Under the pieces are notes generated by a model. The model was given only the letters and a program-made list of their open reading frames with translations, ran no database searches and was not told the origin of the DNA. DNA of 64,000 nucleotides from Burkholderiales bacterium. Lineage in GTDB: Bacteria > Pseudomonadota > Gammaproteobacteria > Burkholderiales > Burkholderiaceae_C. The position numbers and the translations under genes are program-made. This document shows, one piece after another, positions 9,597 to 18,286 of the stretch. Numbering within the stretch: the stretch's first letter is position 1; every line of letters starts with the position of its first letter. The stretch spans positions 170,696 to 234,695 of the forward strand of contig JAIOOS010000012.1 in NCBI GenBank assembly GCA_021414305.1. The letters run 5' to 3'.

Positions 9597-12032
9597 GTGA
9601 CGACAGCGACTGCTCGCCGCCCGGCGCGTGCCGGCCTCGTCGCCCTGGCGGTCTGGATCCTCGCCATGGCGGTCGCGGTCGCGCTGGCGATCCGTGCGCA
9701 CTACGTCGCCGACCTGTCCGCGTTCCTGCCCTCGGCGCCGACGCCCGAGCAGGCGGTCCTGCTCGACCAGCTGAAGAGCGGCAGCGCCTCGCGCCTGATC
9801 CTGGTCGGCATCGAAGGCGGCGACGCCGCGACGCGCAGCGCGGCCTCGCGGCGGCTCGGCGCGGCGCTGCGGGCGACGCCGCATTTCGCTTCGGTCGACA
9901 ACGGCGACACCGCCCCCTGGCAGGACGCCGGCCGCTTCGTCTTCGCCCATCGCTACGCGCTCAGCCCCGCGGTCGACGCGGCGCGCTTCGAGGTCGAGGG
10001 CCTGCGCGCGGCGATCGACGACACGCTGTCGCTGCTCGGCACGCCGGCGGGCGCGCTGGTCAAGCCGATCCTGCTGCGCGACCCGACCGGCGAGACCGTG
10101 CGCATCGTCGAGGCGCTGACCCCGGCGCAGGCGCCGCGGATCGACGGCGGGGTCTGGGTCTCGCGCACCGAGCCGCGCGCGGTGCTGGTGCTGACGACGC
10201 GCGCCGACGGCGCCGACCTCGACGGCCAGCAGGGCGCGCTGAACTCGGTGCGCAACGCCTTCCTGCAGCAATCGCAGCGTGCCGACGCGAACGTCGAGGC
10301 CGAGGCGACGCTCCGGCTCGTGCTGTCGGGTCCGGGCAGCTTCGGCGTCGCCGCGCGCGAGCGGATCAAGAGCGAGGTCGAACGCCTCGCGATCTGGGGC
10401 ACGGCCACGATGGTCGTGCTGCTCTGGATCGCCTTCGCTTCGCTGCGCTCGCTTGCCGTGGCGCTGCTGCCGGTGGCGACCGGCGTGCTCGCCGGCATCG
10501 CCGCGGTCTCGCTCGGCTTCGGCCAGGTGCACGGCATGACGCTCGGCTTCGGCACCACGCTGATCGGCGAAGCGGTCGACTACGCGATCTACTACCTGAT
10601 CCAGGCGCGCACGCCGGCCGCTGCCGCCGCGGCGACGGGTGAAGGCGGGCACGCGACGCGCTGGCTGCGCGAGAGCTGGCCGACGGTGCGGCTCGGCCTC
10701 TTCACTTCGCTGATCGGTTTCGCCGCGCTCGTCTTCGCCGGCTTTCCCGGCCTCGCCCAGCTCGGCGTGTTCTCGATCGCCGGCCTCGCCGCCGCGGCGG
10801 CGACGACGCGCTTCGTCTTTCCCGTGATCGCGCCCGACGGCGCACCCGGCGGCGGGCTGCGCGACCAGCTCGGCCGCTTCATGCGCCGCGCCGCCAGGGC
10901 TCTGCCGCGCGTGCGCTGGGCGATCGTCGCCCTCGCGGCGCTGGCGGTGGTCGCGCTGGTCGTGCTGCCGACGCCGTGGCGCGGCCAGCTCTCCGACCTC
11001 AGCCCGATCGACGCCGACGACCTCGCCCGCGACGCCGCGCTGCGCGCCGACGTCGGCGCGCCCGACGCCGGCACCCTGGTGGCCGTGTCCGCGGCCGACG
11101 AGGCGGGCGCGCTGGCCGCGGCCGAGGCGGTCGGTGCGCGCCTCGATGCGCTGGTGAAGGAAGGCGCGCTGCAGGGCTATGCGTCGCCGGCGCGCTTCCT
11201 GCCCAGCCCGGCCACGCAGCGGGCGCGGCTTGCCGCCCTGCCCGACGCGGCGACGCTCTCAGCCCGGCTGGCGCAGGCGACCGAGGGCGGCCCGCTGCCG
11301 GCGGCGCGCCTGGCAGGCTTCGTCGACGAGGTTCGGGCCGCGCGCCAGGGCGCGCCCTTCGACCGCCGCGCGATCGAGGGCACGCCGCTCGCCGCCGCGG
11401 TCGACGCGCTGCTGCTGCAGGGCGATGCGAACCGGCCGTGGCGCGCCCTGCTCAGCCTGCAGGCGGCCGAGAGCAAGCCGCTCGACGCCGCGCGCATCCG
11501 CGGCGCGATCGCCGGCGTGCCCGGAGCCCAGCTCGTCGCCATCAAGCCCGAGCTCGACGCGCTCTACGCCCGCTACCTCCGGCAGGCCGAGTGGCAGGCG
11601 GCGCTCGGCGCGGCCGCGGTGGTGGCGCTGCTCGCGCTCGCCCTGCGCAGCGCGCGCCGCCTCGTCGTCGTGCTGCTGCCGATCGCTGCGGCCTGCGCGG
11701 TCGTCCTCGCCGCCTTGACGGCGAGCGGCGCGGCGCTCGGCATCCTGCACCTGGTCGGGCTGCTGCTCACGGTCGCGATCGGCTCGAACTACGCGCTCTT
11801 CTTCGACCACCTGCGCCGTGCCGACGCGGTCGACGAGGACACGCTCGCGTCGCTGCTGCTCGCCAACCTGACGACGGTGGTCTCGTTCGGCCTGCTCGCC
11901 AGCTCGCAGATTCCGGTGCTGCAGGCCGTCGGCGCGGTGGTCGCCCCGGGCGCCCTGCTCTGCCTCGTGTTCTCGGCCTCCTTCATCGGCCGCCCGGAAG
12001 GCGCCGGTACGCATGGGAAAATCGCCGCATGA
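9597..12032 (+). CDS. MMPL/RND superfamily exporter
   Basis: 811 aa, two transmembrane blocks with GFGTTLIGEAVDYAIYYLIQ and AIGSNYALFFDHL. Confidence 0.87.
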   Translation: MTTATARRPARAGLVALAVWILAMAVAVALAIRAHYVADLSAFLPSAPTPEQAVLLDQLKSGSASRLILVGIEGGDAATRSAASRRLGAALRATPHFASVDNGDTAPWQDAGRFVFAHRYALSPAVDAARFEVEGLRAAIDDTLSLLGTPAGALVKPILLRDPTGETVRIVEALTPAQAPRIDGGVWVSRTEPRAVLVLTTRADGADLDGQQGALNSVRNAFLQQSQRADANVEAEATLRLVLSGPGSFGVAARERIKSEVERLAIWGTATMVVLLWIAFASLRSLAVALLPVATGVLAGIAAVSLGFGQVHGMTLGFGTTLIGEAVDYAIYYLIQARTPAAAAAATGEGGHATRWLRESWPTVRLGLFTSLIGFAALVFAGFPGLAQLGVFSIAGLAAAAATTRFVFPVIAPDGAPGGGLRDQLGRFMRRAARALPRVRWAIVALAALAVVALVVLPTPWRGQLSDLSPIDADDLARDAALRADVGAPDAGTLVAVSAADEAGALAAAEAVGARLDALVKEGALQGYASPARFLPSPATQRARLAALPDAATLSARLAQATEGGPLPAARLAGFVDEVRAARQGAPFDRRAIEGTPLAAAVDALLLQGDANRPWRALLSLQAAESKPLDAARIRGAIAGVPGAQLVAIKPELDALYARYLRQAEWQAALGAAAVVALLALALRSARRLVVVLLPIAAACAVVLAALTASGAALGILHLVGLLLTVAIGSNYALFFDHLRRADAVDEDTLASLLLANLTTVVSFGLLASSQIPVLQAVGAVVAPGALLCLVFSASFIGRPEGAGTHGKIAA

Positions 12033-12862
12033 CGCTGCCCGCGTACGTGAAGGCCAGTGCCGCCGTCCACGCCGCCGCCGGCGCTGCGGCGCTGCTCGTG
12101 CCTGCCGCCTGGCCCTGGGCGCTCGGCACCGTCGCCGCGAATCATCTCGTGCTCACCGGCGCGGGCCTCTGGCCGCGCTCGACCTGGCTCGGCCGCAACT
12201 GGTCGCGCCTGCCCGAGGCGGCGACGGCGCGCGGCGAGATCGCGATCACGATCGACGACGGTCCCGATCCCGAGGTCACGCCGGCGGTGCTCGACCTGCT
12301 CGACGCGCATGCGGTGCGCGCGACCTTCTTCGCCATCGCCTCGCGCGCCGCCTTGCATCCGCAGCTCTGCCGCGAGATCGTGCGCCGCGGCCACAGCGTG
12401 CAGAACCACAGCGACCGCCATTCGCACGCCTTCTCCCTGCTCGGGCCGCGCGGCCTGGCGCGCGAGATCGGCGCGGCGCAGGCGCGGCTCACCGATCTCG
12501 CCGGCACGCCGCCACGCTATTTCCGCGCCCCCGCGGGCCTGCGCAATCCGTTCCTCGCACCGGTGCTGGACCGGCTGGGCCTGGAACTGGTGAGCTGGAC
12601 CCGGCGCGGCTACGACACCGTGCGGCGCGAGCCCGCGGACGTGCTGGCCCGGCTCGGCAAGGGGCTGGCGGCCGGCGACATCCTGCTCATGCACGACGGC
12701 AACGCTGCACGCACCGCTGCCGGACAGCCCGTGCTGCTGAGCGTCCTGCCGACGCTGCTCGAGCGCGCCGCCGCCGCCGGCTTGCGCGCCGTGACCCTGC
12801 CCGAGGCCTTGCCCGCGGCGAACCACGCGCCGGTCGGCGCGATGGCGACGGCGTCGCCATGA
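12029..12862 (+). CDS. Polysaccharide deacetylase (NodB homology domain)
   Basis: ITIDDGPDPEVTPAVLDLL, HSVQNHSDRHSH, YFRAPAGLRNPF, ILLMHDG; ATGA overlap. Confidence 0.88.
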   Translation: MTLPAYVKASAAVHAAAGAAALLVPAAWPWALGTVAANHLVLTGAGLWPRSTWLGRNWSRLPEAATARGEIAITIDDGPDPEVTPAVLDLLDAHAVRATFFAIASRAALHPQLCREIVRRGHSVQNHSDRHSHAFSLLGPRGLAREIGAAQARLTDLAGTPPRYFRAPAGLRNPFLAPVLDRLGLELVSWTRRGYDTVRREPADVLARLGKGLAAGDILLMHDGNAARTAAGQPVLLSVLPTLLERAAAAGLRAVTLPEALPAANHAPVGAMATASP

Positions 12863-13602
12863 GCGCGACGCTGGCGGCGGCGGCGGCGTGGCGAACGCTG
12901 GTCGAGCGGGCGAGCGCGTCGTATCGCCCGGCGGGCCGGTTCGCGCTGCACTTCGCGCGCGGCAAGCTGAGCTGGGATCCGGTGTTCCGCCACCTGCTGG
13001 TTCACGGCCTGATCGCGCCGCGCTCGCGCGTGCTCGACATCGGCTGCGGCCAGGGCCTGCTGGCGAGTCTGCTCGAGGCCGCCGACGACGAAGCCCGGCG
13101 CGGCCGCTGGCCCGCGGGCTGGGCGCCGCCACCGCTGGAAGTTCGCCTCACCGGCATCGAGCTGAGCCAGCGCGAGGTCGCGCGCGCCCGCGACGCGCTC
13201 GGCGACAGCGCCGAGTTCGTCTGCGGCGACATGCGCAACGTCGCCTTCCCCGCCGCCGACACCGTCGTCATCCTCGACGTGCTGCATTACGTCGCGCGGC
13301 GAGAGCAGGACGAAGTGCTGGCGCGCGCCCGGGCCGCGCTCGGCAGCGGCGGCCGGCTGCTGCTGCGCGTCGGCGACGCCGCGTCGCGGCGGCGCTTCGC
13401 GACCAGCCAGTGGGTCGACCGCCTGGTGTTCCTGCTGCGCGGCTGCCGCTCGCGGCCGCAGGCCGGGCGGCCGGTGGCCGAATGGACCGCCCATCTCGTC
13501 GGCCTCGGTTTCGAGGTCGCCGGGCAACCGATGGCCCAGGGCACGCCGTTCGCGAACGTGCTCCTGATCGGCACCGTCGCGGCGCCGGGGACCACCTCCT
13601 GA
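12859..13602 (+). CDS. SAM-dependent methyltransferase
   Basis: VLDIGCGQGLLASLLEA motif I; ATGA overlap. Confidence 0.84.
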   Translation: MSATLAAAAAWRTLVERASASYRPAGRFALHFARGKLSWDPVFRHLLVHGLIAPRSRVLDIGCGQGLLASLLEAADDEARRGRWPAGWAPPPLEVRLTGIELSQREVARARDALGDSAEFVCGDMRNVAFPAADTVVILDVLHYVARREQDEVLARARAALGSGGRLLLRVGDAASRRRFATSQWVDRLVFLLRGCRSRPQAGRPVAEWTAHLVGLGFEVAGQPMAQGTPFANVLLIGTVAAPGTTS

Positions 13603-13610
13603 AGCCCGCC

Positions 13611-14063
13611 GTGCTCGACCACGCGGGGATCGAAGCGCGGGTGCCGCACCGCGGCGCGATGTGCCTGCTCGATCGCCTGGTCGCCTGGGATCCGGAGCGG
13701 ATCGAATGCGTCGCCACCGGCCATCGCGATCCGGCCCATCCCTTGCGCAGCCGAAGCGGCCTGATGGCCGCCACCGCGATCGAGTACGCCGCCCAGGCGG
13801 CCGCGCTGCACGGCGGATTGCTGGCCGAGGCCGCGGGCGCGCACGCGCAGCCCGGCTACCTGGCGAGCGCGCGCGACGTGCGGCTGAGCGCCTGGCGGCT
13901 CGACGACCTTGCCGACGCTGCGCTCGACGAGCTGCGCATCGTCGCCGAGCGCCAGGCGGGCGATGCCGCGCGCCTGCTCTATACGTTTCGCATCGAGCAC
14001 GGCGGACGCGAAGTCGCCTCCGGGCGGCTCGCCGTCGTTCTCGATGCAGGAGTCAATTCATAA
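13611..14063 (+). CDS. ApeP-like 3-hydroxyacyl-ACP dehydratase
   Basis: ARVPHRGAMCLLDRLVAWD motif; GTG 13611 preferred over CTG 13599. Confidence 0.8.
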   Translation: MLDHAGIEARVPHRGAMCLLDRLVAWDPERIECVATGHRDPAHPLRSRSGLMAATAIEYAAQAAALHGGLLAEAAGAHAQPGYLASARDVRLSAWRLDDLADAALDELRIVAERQAGDAARLLYTFRIEHGGREVASGRLAVVLDAGVNS

Positions 14064-14797
14064 ACACCGAACCCACGCTCGGCCGGCGCGCCCTCGTCAC
14101 CGGCGCCAGCGGCGGCATCGGCAGGGCGATCGCCGAGCGGCTGGCGCGCGACGGCGCGCATGTCATCGTCCACGCCAATTCGCGCCTCGAGACGGCGCAG
14201 AAGATCGCCGGGCAGATCGTCGCCGCCGGCGGCAGCGCCGAGGCGATCGCCTTCGACGTGACCGATCGCGAGGCGGCGCGTGCGGCCTGCGAGCGCCTGG
14301 CCGCCGCCGGCGCGATCCAGATCGTCGTCAACAACGCCGGCGTGCACGACGACGCCGCCTTCCCGGCGCTGCGCGAGGCGCAGTGGCAGCGCGTGATCGA
14401 CGTCTCGCTCAACGGCTTCTTCAATGTCACCCAGGCGCTGGTGATGCCGATGATCCGCACCCGCTGGGGCCGGATCGTCAACCTCTCGTCGGTGGCGGCG
14501 ATCGCCGGCAATCGCGGCCAGGTCAACTACGCCGCGGCCAAGGGCGCGATCAACAGCGCGACCAAGGCGCTGGCGCTCGAGCTCGCGAGCCGCGGCATCA
14601 CCGTCAACGCGGTCGCGCCCGGCCTGATCGCCGCCGGCATGGCGGACAAGATCGATCCGGCACTGATCGAGAAGATCGTGCCGATGAAACGCGCGGGAAG
14701 CGCCGCCGAAGTGGCGGCGCTGGTGGCCTTTCTCGCCTCCGACGAGGCCGGCTACATCAGCGGCCAGGTGGTCTCGATCAACGGCGCGATGATCTAG
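14060..14797 (+). CDS. FabG-like 3-oxoacyl-ACP reductase (SDR); apparent AUA start
   Basis: VTGASGGIGRAIAERLA, NNAGVHDD, YAAAKGA catalytic motif; no ATG/GTG/TTG between upstream gene and Rossmann motif; AGGAG SD 7 nt before ATA. Confidence 0.85.
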   Translation: MNTEPTLGRRALVTGASGGIGRAIAERLARDGAHVIVHANSRLETAQKIAGQIVAAGGSAEAIAFDVTDREAARAACERLAAAGAIQIVVNNAGVHDDAAFPALREAQWQRVIDVSLNGFFNVTQALVMPMIRTRWGRIVNLSSVAAIAGNRGQVNYAAAKGAINSATKALALELASRGITVNAVAPGLIAAGMADKIDPALIEKIVPMKRAGSAAEVAALVAFLASDEAGYISGQVVSINGAMI

Positions 14798-14813
14798 CTG
14801 GCGCTCCGCAGCG

Positions 14814-15215
14814 CTACTTGCGCGCGCCGCCCTCGCCCGCAGGCACGAGCTCGCCCTTCTTCTTCGCTTCCATCGTCTCGGCCTTGCGCTGTTCGCGCGT
14901 CTTGGTCGGGGCACGGGCGGCATCGGCCACATCGGCCTTCTGGGTCGCTCCGGCCGGCGCCAGCTGGTGGGCCTTCGCCGCTGCGGTGGTCTCGGCCTTG
15001 CGCTCCTCGCGCGTCTTGGTCGGGCCCGACGCGGGCGCCGCCATCGGCGCCGCGCCTTCCCCGGCCGGGGTGAGCTTGCCCGCCTTGTTCGCAGCCGCGG
15101 TCTCGGCTTTTCTCTGCTCGCGCGAGACCGGGCTCGAGGCCTGGGCCGAGGCGGATTGCCAGGCCATCGTGGCGACCGTGGCCAGCGCCGCCAGCGCAAT
15201 GAATTTCGAAGCCAT
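14814..15215 (-). CDS. Small secreted repeat protein (REQRKAET..AGxLxPAGEG repeats), paralog A
   Basis: Signal peptide; three copies of (S/T)RE(Q/E)RKAET..A.K...L.PAG. Confidence 0.72.
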   Translation of the reverse strand: MASKFIALAALATVATMAWQSASAQASSPVSREQRKAETAAANKAGKLTPAGEGAAPMAAPASGPTKTREERKAETTAAAKAHQLAPAGATQKADVADAARAPTKTREQRKAETMEAKKKGELVPAGEGGARK

Positions 15216-15327
15216 CTTCACTCCATGACATGCAACGCGGGCGATGCGCCTCGCCCGGGGAGTTTCGCCCGGAGCGAGGCTCGCCGCAAGGGGCGGCGCG
15301 ACGTTCTGCCGCGCCGCCGTGCCGGCC

Positions 15328-15741
15328 TTACTTGCTCGGCGCCGGGCTGCCCTGGCCGGCTGGCACGAGCTCGCCCTTCTTGCGCGCCTCGACGGTTTCC
15401 GCCTTGCGCTGCTCGCGCGTCTTGGTCGACGGCGCCGCGGCGGTCGTCGACTTCGGCGCACCGCCTTCGCCCGCTGGCGTCAGCTGGCCGGCCTTGTTCG
15501 CCGCCGCGGTCTCGGCCTTGCGCTGGGCCCGCGACGGGGACGAGCCCGGTGCGGCGGTGGCCTTCGCCACCGGCGCGCCGCCTTCTCCGGCCGGGGTGAG
15601 CTTGCCCGCCTTGTTCGCGGCCGCGGTCTCGGCCTTCCTCTGCTCGCGCGAGACCGGGCCCGAGGCCTGGGCCGAAGCCGACTCCCAGCACAGCGTCGCC
15701 GCGGTGGCCAGCGCCGCGACAAGAACCAATTTCGAAGCCAT
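15328..15741 (-). CDS. Small secreted repeat protein, paralog B
   Basis: Signal peptide and three copies of the same repeat; near-identical 5' end to paralog A. Confidence 0.72.
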   Translation of the reverse strand: MASKLVLVAALATAATLCWESASAQASGPVSREQRKAETAAANKAGKLTPAGEGGAPVAKATAAPGSSPSRAQRKAETAAANKAGQLTPAGEGGAPKSTTAAAPSTKTREQRKAETVEARKKGELVPAGQGSPAPSK

Positions 15742-15837
15742 CGTCACTCCCTGATCAGGATCGCGGGCAGCGTGCCGCGGCCGCGAGTTTCTCCCCACTG
15801 GGGGCCTCGCCACAATATGCCCGAAGCACAGGTGTTG

Positions 15838-16620
15838 CTACTTCACACGCCCGGCGAAGGGCGGCCGGCCGGCCAGGCGCCGCAGGAGCAGCGACGGCAG
15901 GCGCAGCACGAAGCCGGCCATCAGGCGAAGGTGCATCCAGGTCAGCAAGGTGTTGTCGCGTCCGTAGCGGAAGTGCGAAACGCCGCCTTCTTCGGGCCGC
16001 AGGTACTTCACCGGCGCGGCGACGTTGAGCGGCCGCACGCCGCGCCACGCCAGCCGCACCACCGCTTCGGTGTCGAAATCGAAGCGGCGCATCCAGCGCT
16101 GGCCGCGCATCACCTCGACCAGCGGCGCGACCGGATAGACGCGAAACCCGTACAACGAGTCGGCGATGCCCGCGCCGAGCGTCTCGAGGTTGGTCCACCA
16201 GTTGGAGATGCGCCGGCCACGCACCCGGAGCAGCGGCGCGGAAGCATCGAAGACCGGGCGGCCGAGGATCATCGCGCCGGGCGCGGCGATCGAGTCACGC
16301 ATGAATTCGGGGATCAGCGCGGCCGGATGCTGGCCGTCCGAGTCCATCGTCAGGGCATGCGTGAAGCCGGCGGCCCGCGCCGCCTCGAGCGCGTGCAGCA
16401 CGGCCGCGCCCTTGCCGGAGTTGCGCGGCAGCACGTCGACGCGCAACCCCGGGTCGGCGGCGGCGAGCTCGCGCAGGCCCTCGGCCGTGCCGTCGTCGCT
16501 GCCGTCGACCACCACCCACACCGGCGTCCACGCGGCGCGCGCGGCCCGCACGGTCGTGTACACGGTCGGCCCGGTGTTGTAGCTCGGGATGACGACGAGG
16601 TGCGTCTTCGAGGCGTTCAT
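15838..16620 (-). CDS. Family 2 glycosyltransferase
   Basis: HLVVIPSYNTGPTV..., VVVDGSDDGTAEG, LTMDSDGQHPAALIPEF. Confidence 0.87.
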   Translation of the reverse strand: MNASKTHLVVIPSYNTGPTVYTTVRAARAAWTPVWVVVDGSDDGTAEGLRELAAADPGLRVDVLPRNSGKGAAVLHALEAARAAGFTHALTMDSDGQHPAALIPEFMRDSIAAPGAMILGRPVFDASAPLLRVRGRRISNWWTNLETLGAGIADSLYGFRVYPVAPLVEVMRGQRWMRRFDFDTEAVVRLAWRGVRPLNVAAPVKYLRPEEGGVSHFRYGRDNTLLTWMHLRLMAGFVLRLPSLLLRRLAGRPPFAGRVK

Positions 16621-17366
16621 CCGCCGATCTCCAGCGCGAAGTAGCGCTCCACCGCGCGCAGCAGGTTGCGGTGGTCGGCCTGCGGCTCGAAGCGCTTGCC
16701 CAGGCGCACCCGGATCACCACCGGCGCCGGCGGCGGCCTGAGCAGCGGCCAGCCCTTCCTGAGGTACGGCGAGTCGCTTTCGATGATGACGGTCTGGATC
16801 GGCGCCTTCGCCAGGTGGGCGATCATCGTGATGCCGGGCTTGAACGCGTTGACCGGCGGCCGGACGGTGCGCGTGCCTTCGGGAAACAGCACCAGCTGCC
16901 CGCCCTCCTTCAGGCACTCGACGGCGGCGCGCACCATGCCGCGGCCGGAGTCGTTGCGGATGTAGCCGGCCAGGCGCGCCCCGCCGCCGAGGAAGACGTT
17001 GCGCAGCAGCTCGGCCTTCATCACGCAGGCGCCGCGCGGCAGCCGGGCCACGACGACCATTGCATCGAACATCGCCGGATGGTTGGCGGCGACGATCAGC
17101 CCGCCCGGCTCGTCGCGCAGCGCGTCGAGGGCGCTGGAGTCGACGCTCATCATGCCGAGCCGTTCGGCCGTGGCCCAGCCCGAACGGTAGATGAACGAGA
17201 TCGCCGCGCGGCCGATCCGCTCGCGGGTGCGGCGCGGGAGCAGCAGCGAAAGCAGCGGCGCGAGCAGGTTCCAGACGAGCGACACCAGGCCGAGCTGGGC
17301 GATCACGAGCGCGAACAGCAGGCGACGACGCAGCTCGGGCACGGGAGGCCGGGCCGCGCGGGTCAA
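16617..17366 (-). CDS. PlsC-like 1-acyl-sn-glycerol-3-phosphate acyltransferase
   Basis: ANHPAMFDAMV (NHxxxxD), FPEGTRT; TTG start with TTGA overlap, alternative ATG at 17408. Confidence 0.8.
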   Translation of the reverse strand: MTRAARPPVPELRRRLLFALVIAQLGLVSLVWNLLAPLLSLLLPRRTRERIGRAAISFIYRSGWATAERLGMMSVDSSALDALRDEPGGLIVAANHPAMFDAMVVVARLPRGACVMKAELLRNVFLGGGARLAGYIRNDSGRGMVRAAVECLKEGGQLVLFPEGTRTVRPPVNAFKPGITMIAHLAKAPIQTVIIESDSPYLRKGWPLLRPPPAPVVIRVRLGKRFEPQADHRNLLRAVERYFALEIGG

Positions 17367-18286
17367 TCTTCCGCCACGACGCGTTGACTCGAAGCCGCGA
17401 AGATCCATGAGACACCGAATCCAGCCGAGAAACCGTGCTCGCTGCGGACCAGCGGGCTGGGACCGAAGCGGGCGCCGCGCAGGTCGTCCTGGCGAACGAA
17501 GCCGCCGACCCAGAGATCGCCGTAGCGCCGTGAGAACGCAGCCACGGCGCGCCACCCGCCGAACCCGCCGGGCGCCTCGTAGGCCGGCCGCGTGGCGGTG
17601 GCGAATCCGGGCGCCACGCCGTAGTAGTACTGATGATGACGCTGGTTCGCGAACACCGGCCCGGCCAGCAGGCCGAATTGCCAGCCGCCGAAGCCCTGGC
17701 CATCGAGGTTGAGATTGGGCGAGAAGGTGATCCCCGCGTTGTGCGGATGACCCTCGAGCGTGACCGCCTGGCGCAAGGGCAGGCGCAGGTCGAGCTTCAG
17801 CCGGCGATCGGCCGACTGCCAGAGCCCGACTTCGAGATTGGGCCCGATCTCGAACGTGCCCGCCAGGTCCGGCATGCCCTGGCGAGCCTCGTTGTGCGCG
17901 CTGCGTGTCGGCACCGAGGCGGCGAGGCTCACGTCGACGGTGACCCGGCTGCCGGCGAACAGGATCGCGCGCGCGCCGTCGCGGTCGGCGCGAAGGAACC
18001 GGCCACGGTAGGCGACATACGGCAGCGGCAGGAGATAGGCGGCCGATTCGTCGGAGCCGCGATAGTCGGGAAAGCGCACCGCGGCGACGCCGATGCCGAG
18101 CTCCCAGAGCGGCTTCGTGACCGCGCCCGCAGGCGGCGCCGCATCGCCGACCTTGACGACCGGACCGTCGATCGCCGGTCCCGGCATCGGCAGCTCTTCG
18201 GCGCGGGCCGTTGCGACCACGCCGGAAGCCGAGCAGAGCACGATGGCAGCGAGACCGACCCGGCGCGCCCGCGAGGGCGCCCTCAC
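17363..18286 (-). CDS. MipA/OmpV family outer membrane protein
   Basis: Signal peptide, WELGIGVAAVRFPDYRGSDES, beta-rich C-terminus. Confidence 0.8.
   Translation of the reverse strand: MRAPSRARRVGLAAIVLCSASGVVATARAEELPMPGPAIDGPVVKVGDAAPPAGAVTKPLWELGIGVAAVRFPDYRGSDESAAYLLPLPYVAYRGRFLRADRDGARAILFAGSRVTVDVSLAASVPTRSAHNEARQGMPDLAGTFEIGPNLEVGLWQSADRRLKLDLRLPLRQAVTLEGHPHNAGITFSPNLNLDGQGFGGWQFGLLAGPVFANQRHHQYYYGVAPGFATATRPAYEAPGGFGGWRAVAAFSRRYGDLWVGGFVRQDDLRGARFGPSPLVRSEHGFSAGFGVSWIFAASSQRVVAED

Noticed and set aside
13599-13611. CTG start (CTGA overlap) for the ApeP-like gene
   Set aside because: In-frame GTG at 13611 gives a typical N-terminus, so a CTG start is not needed.
14814-15741. Possible CRISPR-like direct repeats
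   Set aside because: Repeats are degenerate, codon-phased and inside two signal-peptide ORFs.
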